In this document: positions 1 to 5,175 of the stretch, piece after piece | Layout: every line of letters starts with the position of its first letter | Position numbering within the stretch: position 1 is the stretch's first letter | Origin: Novosphingobium sp. | Lineage (GTDB): Bacteria; Pseudomonadota; Alphaproteobacteria; Sphingomonadales; Sphingomonadaceae | Reading direction: 5' to 3' | Assembly: GCA_021299075.1 (NCBI GenBank) | Contig: JAJTFU010000204.1 | Location: forward strand, 1-5,175 | DNA length: 5,175 nt | Notes under the pieces: generated by a model | The model's input: only the letters and a program-made list of their open reading frames with translations | What the model was told of the DNA's origin: nothing | Databases searched by the model: none | Made by a program: the position numbers and the translations under genes

Positions 1-512
1 CGGTGGCCAAGCATCGCTCACCAGAGATCAAGCGGATCGGCCTGACCTCGGCTGGGAACGTCGACTTCGTGAAGCGGGGCGGGTTCTATGACCTGGTCCT
101 GGCCTATGACGATCTGGCCAGCCTGCCGCAGGTCTCCTCGGTGCTGGTCGATTTCGCTGGCAATGCCGGGCTGATCCACGGCGTGCACACCACGCTGGGC
201 GATAACCTCAAGTATTCCTGCACCGTCGGTGCGACTCATGTCGGTGCGGGCTTTGGACAGAACAATGGCCCGCCGCCGGGGCCCACGCCGGTGCTGTTCT
301 TCGCCCCCGACCATGCCGTGGCCGTGATCAAGGAACAGGGCCCCAAGGCCTTTGGCGAGGCTGTCGGGGAGAGCTGGCTACGCTTCATTGCCGAAGCGGG
401 CGGGGCGCTGACGATCGACGAGCGTCACGGGCTTGAGGCTGCGCGCGATGCCTATCTGGCGACGCTGGCGGGCCGGGCCGATCCTGCTGTGGGGATCGTG
501 ATCCGGCCCTAA
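1..512 (+). CDS. DUF2855 family protein, C-terminal part (5' end outside window)
   Basis: This is the C-terminal part of a DUF2855-family protein, a group of uncharacterised proteins that in my recollection are about 350-370 residues long, so roughly half is visible. Recognisable pieces are IGLTSAGNVDFV near the left edge, then GFYDLVLAYD, the segment VLVDFAGNAG, and GATHVGAGF further on. The LTSAGN...YD pattern resembles the nucleotide-binding half of a medium-chain dehydrogenase/reductase-like fold, but no function is established and I do not assign one. The GTG at 3-5 is probably an internal valine rather than a start, because family homology should continue upstream and no ribosome binding site can be seen. 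The gene ends with TAA at 510-512, ten bases from the stop of the convergent amidohydrolase gene. Family assignment is from remembered motifs and is moderately firm. Confidence 0.8.
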   Translation, partial: VAKHRSPEIKRIGLTSAGNVDFVKRGGFYDLVLAYDDLASLPQVSSVLVDFAGNAGLIHGVHTTLGDNLKYSCTVGATHVGAGFGQNNGPPPGPTPVLFFAPDHAVAVIKEQGPKAFGEAVGESWLRFIAEAGGALTIDERHGLEAARDAYLATLAGRADPAVGIVIRP

Positions 513-536
513 GCGGCGAAGGTTACTCCGCCGCTT
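511..536. terminator. Hairpin shared by two convergent genes, possible bidirectional terminator
   Basis: A perfect 8-bp inverted repeat, AAGCGGCG (511-518) and CGCCGCTT (529-536), surrounds a 10-base loop. It spans the junction between the convergent DUF2855 and amidohydrolase genes and overlaps both stop codons. The position fits a terminator serving both strands. Neither side has a long U tract after the stem, so it is not a textbook intrinsic terminator. The right arm is also the last codons of the amidohydrolase (Ala-Ala-Glu), so part of the symmetry could be coincidence. Confidence 0.45.
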
Positions 537-2277
537 CCAGCATCTCGGCCCGCTGTGGCCCGCGGATCAGGCCGCCGGGGGTGGCGCCCGTCCACTGGCC
601 GTCGCGGAAGGTCACCACGCCGGTCTTGATCGTGCAGACATAGCCCTCGGCCTTCTGCAGCAGGCGTTTGCCGCCGGCCGGAAGGTCAAAGGCCAGCCAG
701 GGCTTGCCCAGCTTGATCTTGTCGAAATCGATCACGTTGATGTCCGCAAGGTAACCCGGTGCCAGGATGCCACGATCATCCAGGCCATAGAGCCGCGCCG
801 TATCGCGGCACTGACGCTTTACCGCGTTCTCCAGGCTGATCCGGCCGCCGCGCTTGCGATCGCGGACCCAGTGCTGGAGCATAAAGGTCGGGCTCGCCGC
901 ATCGCAGATCGTGCCGCAGTGCGCCCCGCCATCGGACAGCGAGTTCACCGTGTCATCGCTCTGCTGCAGCGCCTCGAGGAAATCGAGATTGCCATCAGCA
1001 TAGTTCAGGATCGGCAGATAGATGAAGCCGGTGCCGCCATCGCGGCACAGCAGGTCATAGGCATATTCATCGCCCGAAACTCCCGCAGCGGCGGCGCGCG
1101 CGGCTATCGAGGCATCGGCCTGCGGTTCATAGTCGAAATCGGGGTCCATCTCGAACTGCATGCCCCAGCCGGCGCTGACCACCATCGAGATGCCGATGAT
1201 GTCTTCCGGCACCTGGCTGTAATCGGCGGCTTCGGACAGAAGCTGCGCCTTGAAGGCCGGATCGAGCAGCTTGGCGCGCTGCTGGTCCCACGGTAGCTCG
1301 GCAATCGCCTGCCAGCTGGGGCGCAGGCGGAACGGGTGGACCGTGCCTTGCCAGGCCATGATGATGCCGTTGCCGCGCAGCGCGATCTGGGCGACGATAT
1401 TGGCGCCGTTGTCATTCTCGGCGCGCATGTTGGCGATCTGCTCGTCGAGCGGCTGTTCCTTGGCGATCGACTGGAGCGCAGCGAAGGTCACCGGCAGGCC
1501 GGTTTCGCGGCTGATCTGGCCCATCCAGCCAAATTCGTTCCATTCGCGGCGCAGGTCACTGGCCATTTCGAACACGCCATAACCAACCCGGCCCATCGCC
1601 CGGCCGATCTCCACCAGTTCCTCTTCGGTGGCCGTGGTGCCGGGGACCAGCTCGCCGTCGATCGAGCGGTGCAGCACGGTACGGCTGGTTGAAAAGCCCA
1701 GCGCCCCGGCGCGCACGCCTTCCTCGACGATATCGGCCATCTGCTTGATGTCCTCCGCCGTCGGAACGGCGCCCGGCATCTCGCGGTCACCCAGCACATA
1801 GGCGCGCACTGCGCCGTGCGGCACATGCGTGCCGATATCGATCGAACGCGGCAGCTTTTCGAGCGCGTCGAGATATTCGGGGAAGGTCTCCCAGTCCCAC
1901 TTCATCCCTTCGGCCAGCGCCGTGCCGGGAATGTCTTCCACCCCTTCCATCAGCCCGATCAGCCAGTTGTGGCGATCCGGCGCGGCGGGGGCAAAGCCAA
2001 CGCCGCAATTGCCCATCACCGCCGTGGTCACACCGTGCCAGCTGGACGGAGCCATTTCCTGATCCCAGGTGGCCTGGCCATCGTAGTGCGTGTGCACGTC
2101 GACCCAGCCGGGCGCGACGACCTTGCCAGCGGCATCGATCTCATCCGTGGCATCGCCGTGGACCTGGCCGACGGCGGCAATCAGCCCGTCCTTCACCGCG
2201 ATGTCACCGGTGAAGCGCGGGGCGCCGGTGCCATCGACGATCGTGCCGCCGCGAATGATCAGATCATAGGTTGCCAT
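523..2277 (-). CDS. Amidohydrolase family protein, N-acyl-D-amino-acid deacylase (D-aminoacylase)-like
   Basis: A complete 584-residue cytosolic amidohydrolase of the D-aminoacylase-like branch (COG3653 type). The N-terminal beta domain starts with DLIIRGGTIVDGTGAP and leads into the barrel at GWVDVHTHYDGQ, where His62 and His64 form the HxH metal motif. GNCGVGFAP carries Cys91, the bridging cysteine position of D-aminoacylases. HGAVR (around residue 154), GALGFSTSR (191-199) and SDGGAH (448-453, Asp449 as the catalytic acid) follow in family order. The C-terminal GYLADINVIDFDKI is the usual return to the beta domain. The family hydrolyses N-acyl-D-amino acids or related amides. Two histidines expected after Cys91 appear replaced: SDLR stands where THxR is usual, and FAALQ where a histidine motif is usual. 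The true substrate is therefore open. The ATG start at 2277 is supported by a good Shine-Dalgarno sequence. The reductase gene lies 91 bp upstream on the same strand. Confidence 0.88.
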   Translation of the reverse strand: MATYDLIIRGGTIVDGTGAPRFTGDIAVKDGLIAAVGQVHGDATDEIDAAGKVVAPGWVDVHTHYDGQATWDQEMAPSSWHGVTTAVMGNCGVGFAPAAPDRHNWLIGLMEGVEDIPGTALAEGMKWDWETFPEYLDALEKLPRSIDIGTHVPHGAVRAYVLGDREMPGAVPTAEDIKQMADIVEEGVRAGALGFSTSRTVLHRSIDGELVPGTTATEEELVEIGRAMGRVGYGVFEMASDLRREWNEFGWMGQISRETGLPVTFAALQSIAKEQPLDEQIANMRAENDNGANIVAQIALRGNGIIMAWQGTVHPFRLRPSWQAIAELPWDQQRAKLLDPAFKAQLLSEAADYSQVPEDIIGISMVVSAGWGMQFEMDPDFDYEPQADASIAARAAAAGVSGDEYAYDLLCRDGGTGFIYLPILNYADGNLDFLEALQQSDDTVNSLSDGGAHCGTICDAASPTFMLQHWVRDRKRGGRISLENAVKRQCRDTARLYGLDDRGILAPGYLADINVIDFDKIKLGKPWLAFDLPAGGKRLLQKAEGYVCTIKTGVVTFRDGQWTGATPGGLIRGPQRAEMLEAAE

Positions 2278-2280
2278 GGG

Positions 2281-2288
2281 CTCTCTCC
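2281..2288 (-). promoter_or_regulatory. Ribosome binding site of the amidohydrolase gene
   Basis: On the minus strand GGAGAGAG precedes the ATG at 2277. The GGAG core lies seven bases from the start codon. It supports the chosen start, which also begins exactly at the conserved family N-terminus. Confidence 0.65.
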
Positions 2289-2328
2289 GCTCGCCGCGAC
2301 TCTCTGGGGCCGGGCCTTTAACCGCCCG

Positions 2329-2357
2329 ATTAAATCACGGCTTGGGAGGTGGGGCAA
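2329..2357 (-). promoter_or_regulatory. Candidate sigma-70-type promoter for the amidohydrolase gene
   Basis: On the minus strand TTGCCC (2352-2357) and TTTAAT (2329-2334) are separated by exactly 17 bases. They match the TTGACA/TATAAT consensus at four and five of six positions. Transcription would begin near 2322, leaving an untranslated leader of about 45 bases before the ATG at 2277. The site sits in the only gap between the reductase and the amidohydrolase, so the amidohydrolase could be expressed independently. This is a consensus match only. Confidence 0.4.
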
Positions 2358-2368
2358 GTGAAGAAGGG

Positions 2369-3661
2369 TTATTCTCCCAGCGCTCGGATCATGTCGCCCA
2401 CGTCGACAAACTTCTCGCGCGGGGCGCCGTCGCGGGCGCGTTGTTCCTCGGCGGCTTCGATCTTCTTCCAGTCGCGGAAGGTGACGACGTCCAGCTTGCG
2501 TTCCTCGGCCAGCTTGTCGAACCCGGCTCGGCCCTGCTTGCCAGCGCCATTGCCGATATCCTCGGCAATCAGTTCGACAATCGCAAAGCCGTCAGGCCGG
2601 TTGGTGCCGATCGTGCCCGATGGCCCGCGCCGCGCCCAGCCGACGCAATAGAGGCCTGGCAGGATCCGGCCTTCGTCATTGGCAAAGCGGCCGGCGCTCT
2701 CCTCAAACGGCACACCCGGGATCGGGCTGGTCTTGTAGCCGATGCAGGTCACGACCAGGCTGCAGGGGATCGTATAGGTCTCGCCCGTGCCGCTGGCGCG
2801 GCCACCGGCATCGAGCGTGGTCCGCTCGATCTCGATGCCGCTCACCTGACCGTCACCCAGGATTGCACGCGGACTGGCGAAGAAATCGAATTCGATCTCG
2901 ACCGGCTTGTCTGCCCGGAACTCTTCGGGGATCGCGGCGAAACCGCGCAGGTGGCCGACCGATTTGCGCTGCCCCGGTTCCAGGAACATGTCCTCGTCCG
3001 CGTCGGGCAGATCAGCCGGGTCGACTCGCGGGCAGGCGCGGCTGAGGTGGGCCAGTTCACCCAGTTCCTTGGGCGTCATGGCAATCTGGTGCGGACCGCG
3101 CCGGCCCAGAATCACGATCCGTGAAATCTTCGACTTTTCAAGTGCATGGAGCGCATGGGCGACAATGTCGCTGCCATGAAATTCACTGCCGGTCTTCGAC
3201 ATGATCCGCGCCACATCGAGTGCCACGTTGCCATTGCCGACCACCACGGCGGTCTGGCCGGACAGATCGGGATTGAGCTTTGCGAATTGCGGGTGGCCGT
3301 TGTACCAGCCGACGAAGGCCGCGCTGCCAAAGACGTTGTCCAATCCCTCGCCGGGAATGCCGGCTGGCTTGTCATTGGGTGCACCGGTGGCCAGGACGAC
3401 GGCGTCGTAAAGGCTCTGCAATTCGGCAATGGTTACATCCTCGCCGATCGTCACATTGCCGACAAAGCGGACATTGTCGGACAGCGCCGTGCCTTCATAG
3501 CGGCGCGAGACGCCCTTGATCGACTGGTGGTCCGGGGCAACGCCGGTCCGGATCAGCCCATAGGGGACTGGCAGCATGTCGAAGATATCGACCCGCACAT
3601 CTTCGCCCCACTGCTTTTGCGCTGCTTCAGCGGTGTAATAGCCGGCCGGGCCGGACCCGAT
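2369..3661 (-). CDS. FprA-type ferredoxin/adrenodoxin-NADP+ reductase, N-terminus uncertain or truncated
   Basis: An FAD- and NADP-dependent reductase of the FprA/adrenodoxin reductase family, which passes electrons between NADPH and ferredoxins in the cytosol. Counting from the GTG at 3598, the clear marks are PVPYGLIRTGVAPDHQ (10-25), the NADP-binding GNGNVALDVARI (121-132), GRRGP (165-169) with arginines for the NADP phosphate, and WARRGPSGTIGTNRPDG (321-337), which closes the FAD/NADP site. The GTG at 3598 is the first usual start, but the same frame upstream encodes GSGPAGYYTAEAAQKQWGED, the FAD-binding glycine motif and its helix, so coding clearly extends to at least 3661. Before GSGPAG the frame reads KKGGETEI instead of the expected hydrophobic strand (like RVAVI), and no ATG, GTG or TTG occurs before the in-frame stop at 3746-3748. 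The left boundary here is the ATC codon ending at 3661. The N-terminal strand is missing through deletion, sequence error or use of a non-standard start. Confidence 0.85.
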   Translation of the reverse strand: MGSGPAGYYTAEAAQKQWGEDVRVDIFDMLPVPYGLIRTGVAPDHQSIKGVSRRYEGTALSDNVRFVGNVTIGEDVTIAELQSLYDAVVLATGAPNDKPAGIPGEGLDNVFGSAAFVGWYNGHPQFAKLNPDLSGQTAVVVGNGNVALDVARIMSKTGSEFHGSDIVAHALHALEKSKISRIVILGRRGPHQIAMTPKELGELAHLSRACPRVDPADLPDADEDMFLEPGQRKSVGHLRGFAAIPEEFRADKPVEIEFDFFASPRAILGDGQVSGIEIERTTLDAGGRASGTGETYTIPCSLVVTCIGYKTSPIPGVPFEESAGRFANDEGRILPGLYCVGWARRGPSGTIGTNRPDGFAIVELIAEDIGNGAGKQGRAGFDKLAEERKLDVVTFRDWKKIEAAEEQRARDGAPREKFVDVGDMIRALGE

Positions 3662-3667
3662 CTCGGT

Positions 3668-3677
3668 CTCCCCACCT
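3668..3677 (-). promoter_or_regulatory. Shine-Dalgarno-like sequence before the reductase FAD motif
   Basis: On the minus strand AGGTGGGGAG lies six bases upstream of the ATC codon (3659-3661) that immediately precedes GSGPAG. Strength and spacing are right for a ribosome binding site, yet no ordinary start codon follows. It may be the native site of the reductase gene with the start and first beta strand lost, or the purine run may be fortuitous. Confidence 0.35.
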
Positions 3678-3784
3678 TTTTTGTCCCTCTTCCGCAGGCA
3701 GGATGCCTTGCTGCACTGGCCTTGGCAACCCGGCTGGCAAAAGTCTCAGGGGGCGCCGTTCTATCCGCTCAAATCTGTGAAATT

Positions 3785-3805
3785 AAATGTTTTTCAAAAG
3801 CATTT
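3785..3805. repeat. 21-bp AT-rich inverted repeat in the divergent intergenic region
   Basis: The left arm AAATGTTTTT (3785-3794) and right arm AAAAGCATTT (3796-3805) mirror each other around the C at 3795, with one mismatched pair (T3790/G3800). The dyad lies in the most AT-rich part of the window, between the divergently oriented reductase and GGDEF genes, ending 16 bases before the preferred start at 3822. A dimeric regulator could bind such a site. In RNA it would pair weakly because there is almost no loop beyond the central bases. No specific regulator is recognised. Confidence 0.4.
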
Positions 3806-3809
3806 TGGC

Positions 3810-3813
3810 AGGG
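3810..3813 (+). promoter_or_regulatory. Weak ribosome binding site deciding the GGDEF gene start
   Basis: AGGG lies eight bases before ATG 3822 but only two before ATG 3816, so it favours 3822 as the start. The match is short and the choice changes the protein by only two residues. Confidence 0.35.
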
Positions 3814-3821
3814 CGATGGCA

Positions 3822-5175
3822 ATGGTCGTGCAGCAAGCGAAGAAGAGGCAGATAGCCGCGCCTTCCGCGCGCGCCCATGCTCGCCCGCGCGAGGCGGCCC
3901 GGTCGCAGGAGCTGGTTGACGATAACTGGCGGCTGATGGCCCCGATCATGGCCGTAATCACGGTTGTAACCGCGGCTTCGACCGGCACCGTCCCGGGCCT
4001 TTCGGCGCTGGCACTGGTCGCTGCGGCAATGTGGCTGGCCTGGGCCATGCCGCGGGTCAACCGACGCGAAAAGCTGCGCCGGCATGATGAGACCCGCCGC
4101 CAGATCCTGCACGGGCTGTACGTCACCGGACCGATGCTGTTGTTCGGGCTGGCCATCGGCTGTTGGACCGAAGGTATCGCTTCGATGAACTGGCGTGAAA
4201 CCATTGGCGCGCCAGTGATTGCCTCATCGCTGGCAGCGGTCATTCTCAACCGGCGGATTGCCAGCATCATTGGCGCGATTGTCGCGACTTGGCTCGGCAT
4301 TGCAGTGGTCGCCGGCAATATCGACACGCTGCTGATCCTGACCGGCGGGGCTGCGATCGGGGTTCATGCCGCAGTACAGCAGGCCCGCAGCGACCGGAGT
4401 GCCTTGGCAACCGAACGCGAACGCCGGCGCGACCAGCAGCGGGCCGAGCAACTGCTCAACGAATTCGAGGAGAGCGGGCAGGGCTGGTTCTTTGAAACCG
4501 ACCGGCGCGGGGCGCTGGTCTATGTATCGCCCACGGTCGGCAAGGTGCTGGAACGCCCGGTGCGCGAGCTGATCGGTCAGCCATTTGCCGCGCTGTTCCA
4601 GCCCGATGCGGAAGAGGGCGAGCGGACCCTGGCCTTTCACGTCACCGCGCGATCGGCATTCAACGATCTGGCGCTGCGCGCAGCCATCCCGGGCGAGGAG
4701 CGCTGGTGGTCGATCAGCGGCCGGCCGCTCTACGATGAATTCGGCAATTTCTTGGGCTTCCGCGGGTCGGGCCATGACCTGACGGAAAAGCGGCGCTCGC
4801 AGCAGCATGCCTCGCGGCTGGCGCATTACGATTCGCTCACCGGCCTCGCCAACCGCCTGCAGATGGCGCAGACGCTGGAACGCTTGCTGGCCGCCCCCAA
4901 CCCGGCGCAGCGGTCCTGCGCGATCTTCCTGCTCGATCTCGACCGCTTCAAGCAGGTGAATGATACCATGGGGCATCCGGCCGGCGATGCCCTGCTGACC
5001 CAGGTGGCGGAACGGCTTAAGCACACGGTCGGAGAGCTTGGGCGGGTTGGTCGCCTGGGCGGTGACGAGTTCGAAGTGGTCCTGCCCGGCCAGCACAAGC
5101 GCGATGACCTTGCGGCACTGGCCGGACAGATCATCCGCAACCTGTCGCTGCCCTATCAGCTCGAAGGGCACCGCG
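3822..5175 (+). CDS. Membrane-anchored PAS-GGDEF diguanylate cyclase-type protein, 3' end outside window
   Basis: The frame is open from upstream of 3816 to the right edge, giving 451 codons and no stop. The protein has a basic N-terminal tail (1-38), then about six hydrophobic segments (roughly 39-54, 57-77, 101-116, 128-143, 148-164, 168-186). A charged Arg/Glu/Gln linker (192-214) leads to a PAS domain (about 212-325, with GQGWFFETDRRGALVYVSP and the closing GFRGSGHDLTEKR). The GGDEF domain begins at DSLTGLANR (337-345), continues with DLDRFKQVND (372-381) and has an intact GGDEF signature (413-417). Such domains make cyclic di-GMP from two GTP. The RxxD inhibitory site is absent: GELG occupies that position (404-407). 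The domain is still unfinished at the edge, and an EAL domain may follow, as is common in sphingomonads. ATG 3822 is preferred because AGGG at 3810-3813 is eight bases away, against two from ATG 3816. The hydrophobic sensor region matches no named domain I recognise. Confidence 0.9.
   Translation, partial: MVVQQAKKRQIAAPSARAHARPREAARSQELVDDNWRLMAPIMAVITVVTAASTGTVPGLSALALVAAAMWLAWAMPRVNRREKLRRHDETRRQILHGLYVTGPMLLFGLAIGCWTEGIASMNWRETIGAPVIASSLAAVILNRRIASIIGAIVATWLGIAVVAGNIDTLLILTGGAAIGVHAAVQQARSDRSALATERERRRDQQRAEQLLNEFEESGQGWFFETDRRGALVYVSPTVGKVLERPVRELIGQPFAALFQPDAEEGERTLAFHVTARSAFNDLALRAAIPGEERWWSISGRPLYDEFGNFLGFRGSGHDLTEKRRSQQHASRLAHYDSLTGLANRLQMAQTLERLLAAPNPAQRSCAIFLLDLDRFKQVNDTMGHPAGDALLTQVAERLKHTVGELGRVGRLGGDEFEVVLPGQHKRDDLAALAGQIIRNLSLPYQLEGHR

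Noticed and set aside
871..1692. Several plus-strand frames opposite the amidohydrolase gene
   Set aside because: All are antisense to conserved amidohydrolase sequence and show only shadow composition, rich in Arg, Ala and Gly.
2311..2328. Small inverted repeat CGGGC/GCCCG with an 8-base loop in the spacer before the amidohydrolase
   Set aside because: The stem is only five pairs, lacks a U tract on either strand and sits beside the candidate -10 element. It is too short to call a terminator in GC-rich DNA.
2276..3124. Plus-strand open frame of 282 codons opposite the reductase gene
   Set aside because: It lies antisense to a clearly conserved reductase and its translation has no recognisable domain. 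Long antisense frames are expected in high-GC coding DNA.
3723..3740. Direct repeat TGGCAA twice, 12 bases apart, in the divergent spacer
   Set aside because: Two six-base copies are easily due to chance. They do not match a sigma-54 promoter arrangement or any operator I recognise.
3783..3788. TTAAAT as a possible -10 element for the GGDEF gene
   Set aside because: No convincing -35 element lies 16-18 bases upstream, so no promoter is called.
3146..3919. Plus-strand open frame of 257 codons spanning the reductase 5' part, the intergenic region and the GGDEF gene start
   Set aside because: Most of it is antisense to conserved reductase codons and its end overlaps the GGDEF gene in a different frame. 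The protein resembles nothing I recognise.
4224..5171. Minus-strand open frame of 315 codons opposite the GGDEF gene
   Set aside because: The plus strand encodes an unmistakable PAS-GGDEF protein with intact motifs. The antisense translation is a compositional shadow.

Overview
The window is dense, high-GC bacterial DNA with strong GC bias at third codon positions. The protein sequences look alphaproteobacterial, most likely a sphingomonad (Novosphingobium, Sphingobium or Erythrobacter-like). That taxonomic call rests on protein style and composition, not on a marker gene.

Layout, left to right. (1) Positions 1-512, plus strand: the 3' part of a DUF2855-family gene, cut by the window edge. 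(2) Positions 523-2277, minus strand: a complete D-aminoacylase-like amidohydrolase. It converges on the DUF2855 gene with a 10-bp gap, and a perfect 8-bp stem hairpin overlaps both stop codons. (3) Positions 2278-2368: a 91-bp spacer with a plausible promoter and a good ribosome binding site for the amidohydrolase. (4) Positions 2369 to about 3661, minus strand: an FprA/adrenodoxin-reductase-type ferredoxin-NADP+ reductase. Its reading frame continues upstream of the first usual start codon (GTG at 3598) through the FAD-binding GSGPAG motif, and then homology stops abruptly without a start codon. (5) Positions 3662-3821: an AT-richer divergent intergenic region with a 21-bp near-perfect dyad. 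(6) Positions 3822-5175, plus strand: a membrane-anchored PAS-GGDEF cyclic-di-GMP protein that runs off the right edge. It is easy to miss because it has no stop codon in the window.

The reductase and amidohydrolase share a strand and may be partly co-transcribed, but the candidate promoter suggests the amidohydrolase can also be expressed alone. The four genes do not form an obvious pathway. This looks like ordinary chromosomal sequence: no mobile element, CRISPR array, tRNA or rRNA was seen. The points most worth a second look are the broken-looking reductase N-terminus, the amidohydrolase that lacks two canonical metal-binding histidines, and the GGDEF domain that lacks an inhibitory site. 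I did not find a convincing new multi-gene system.
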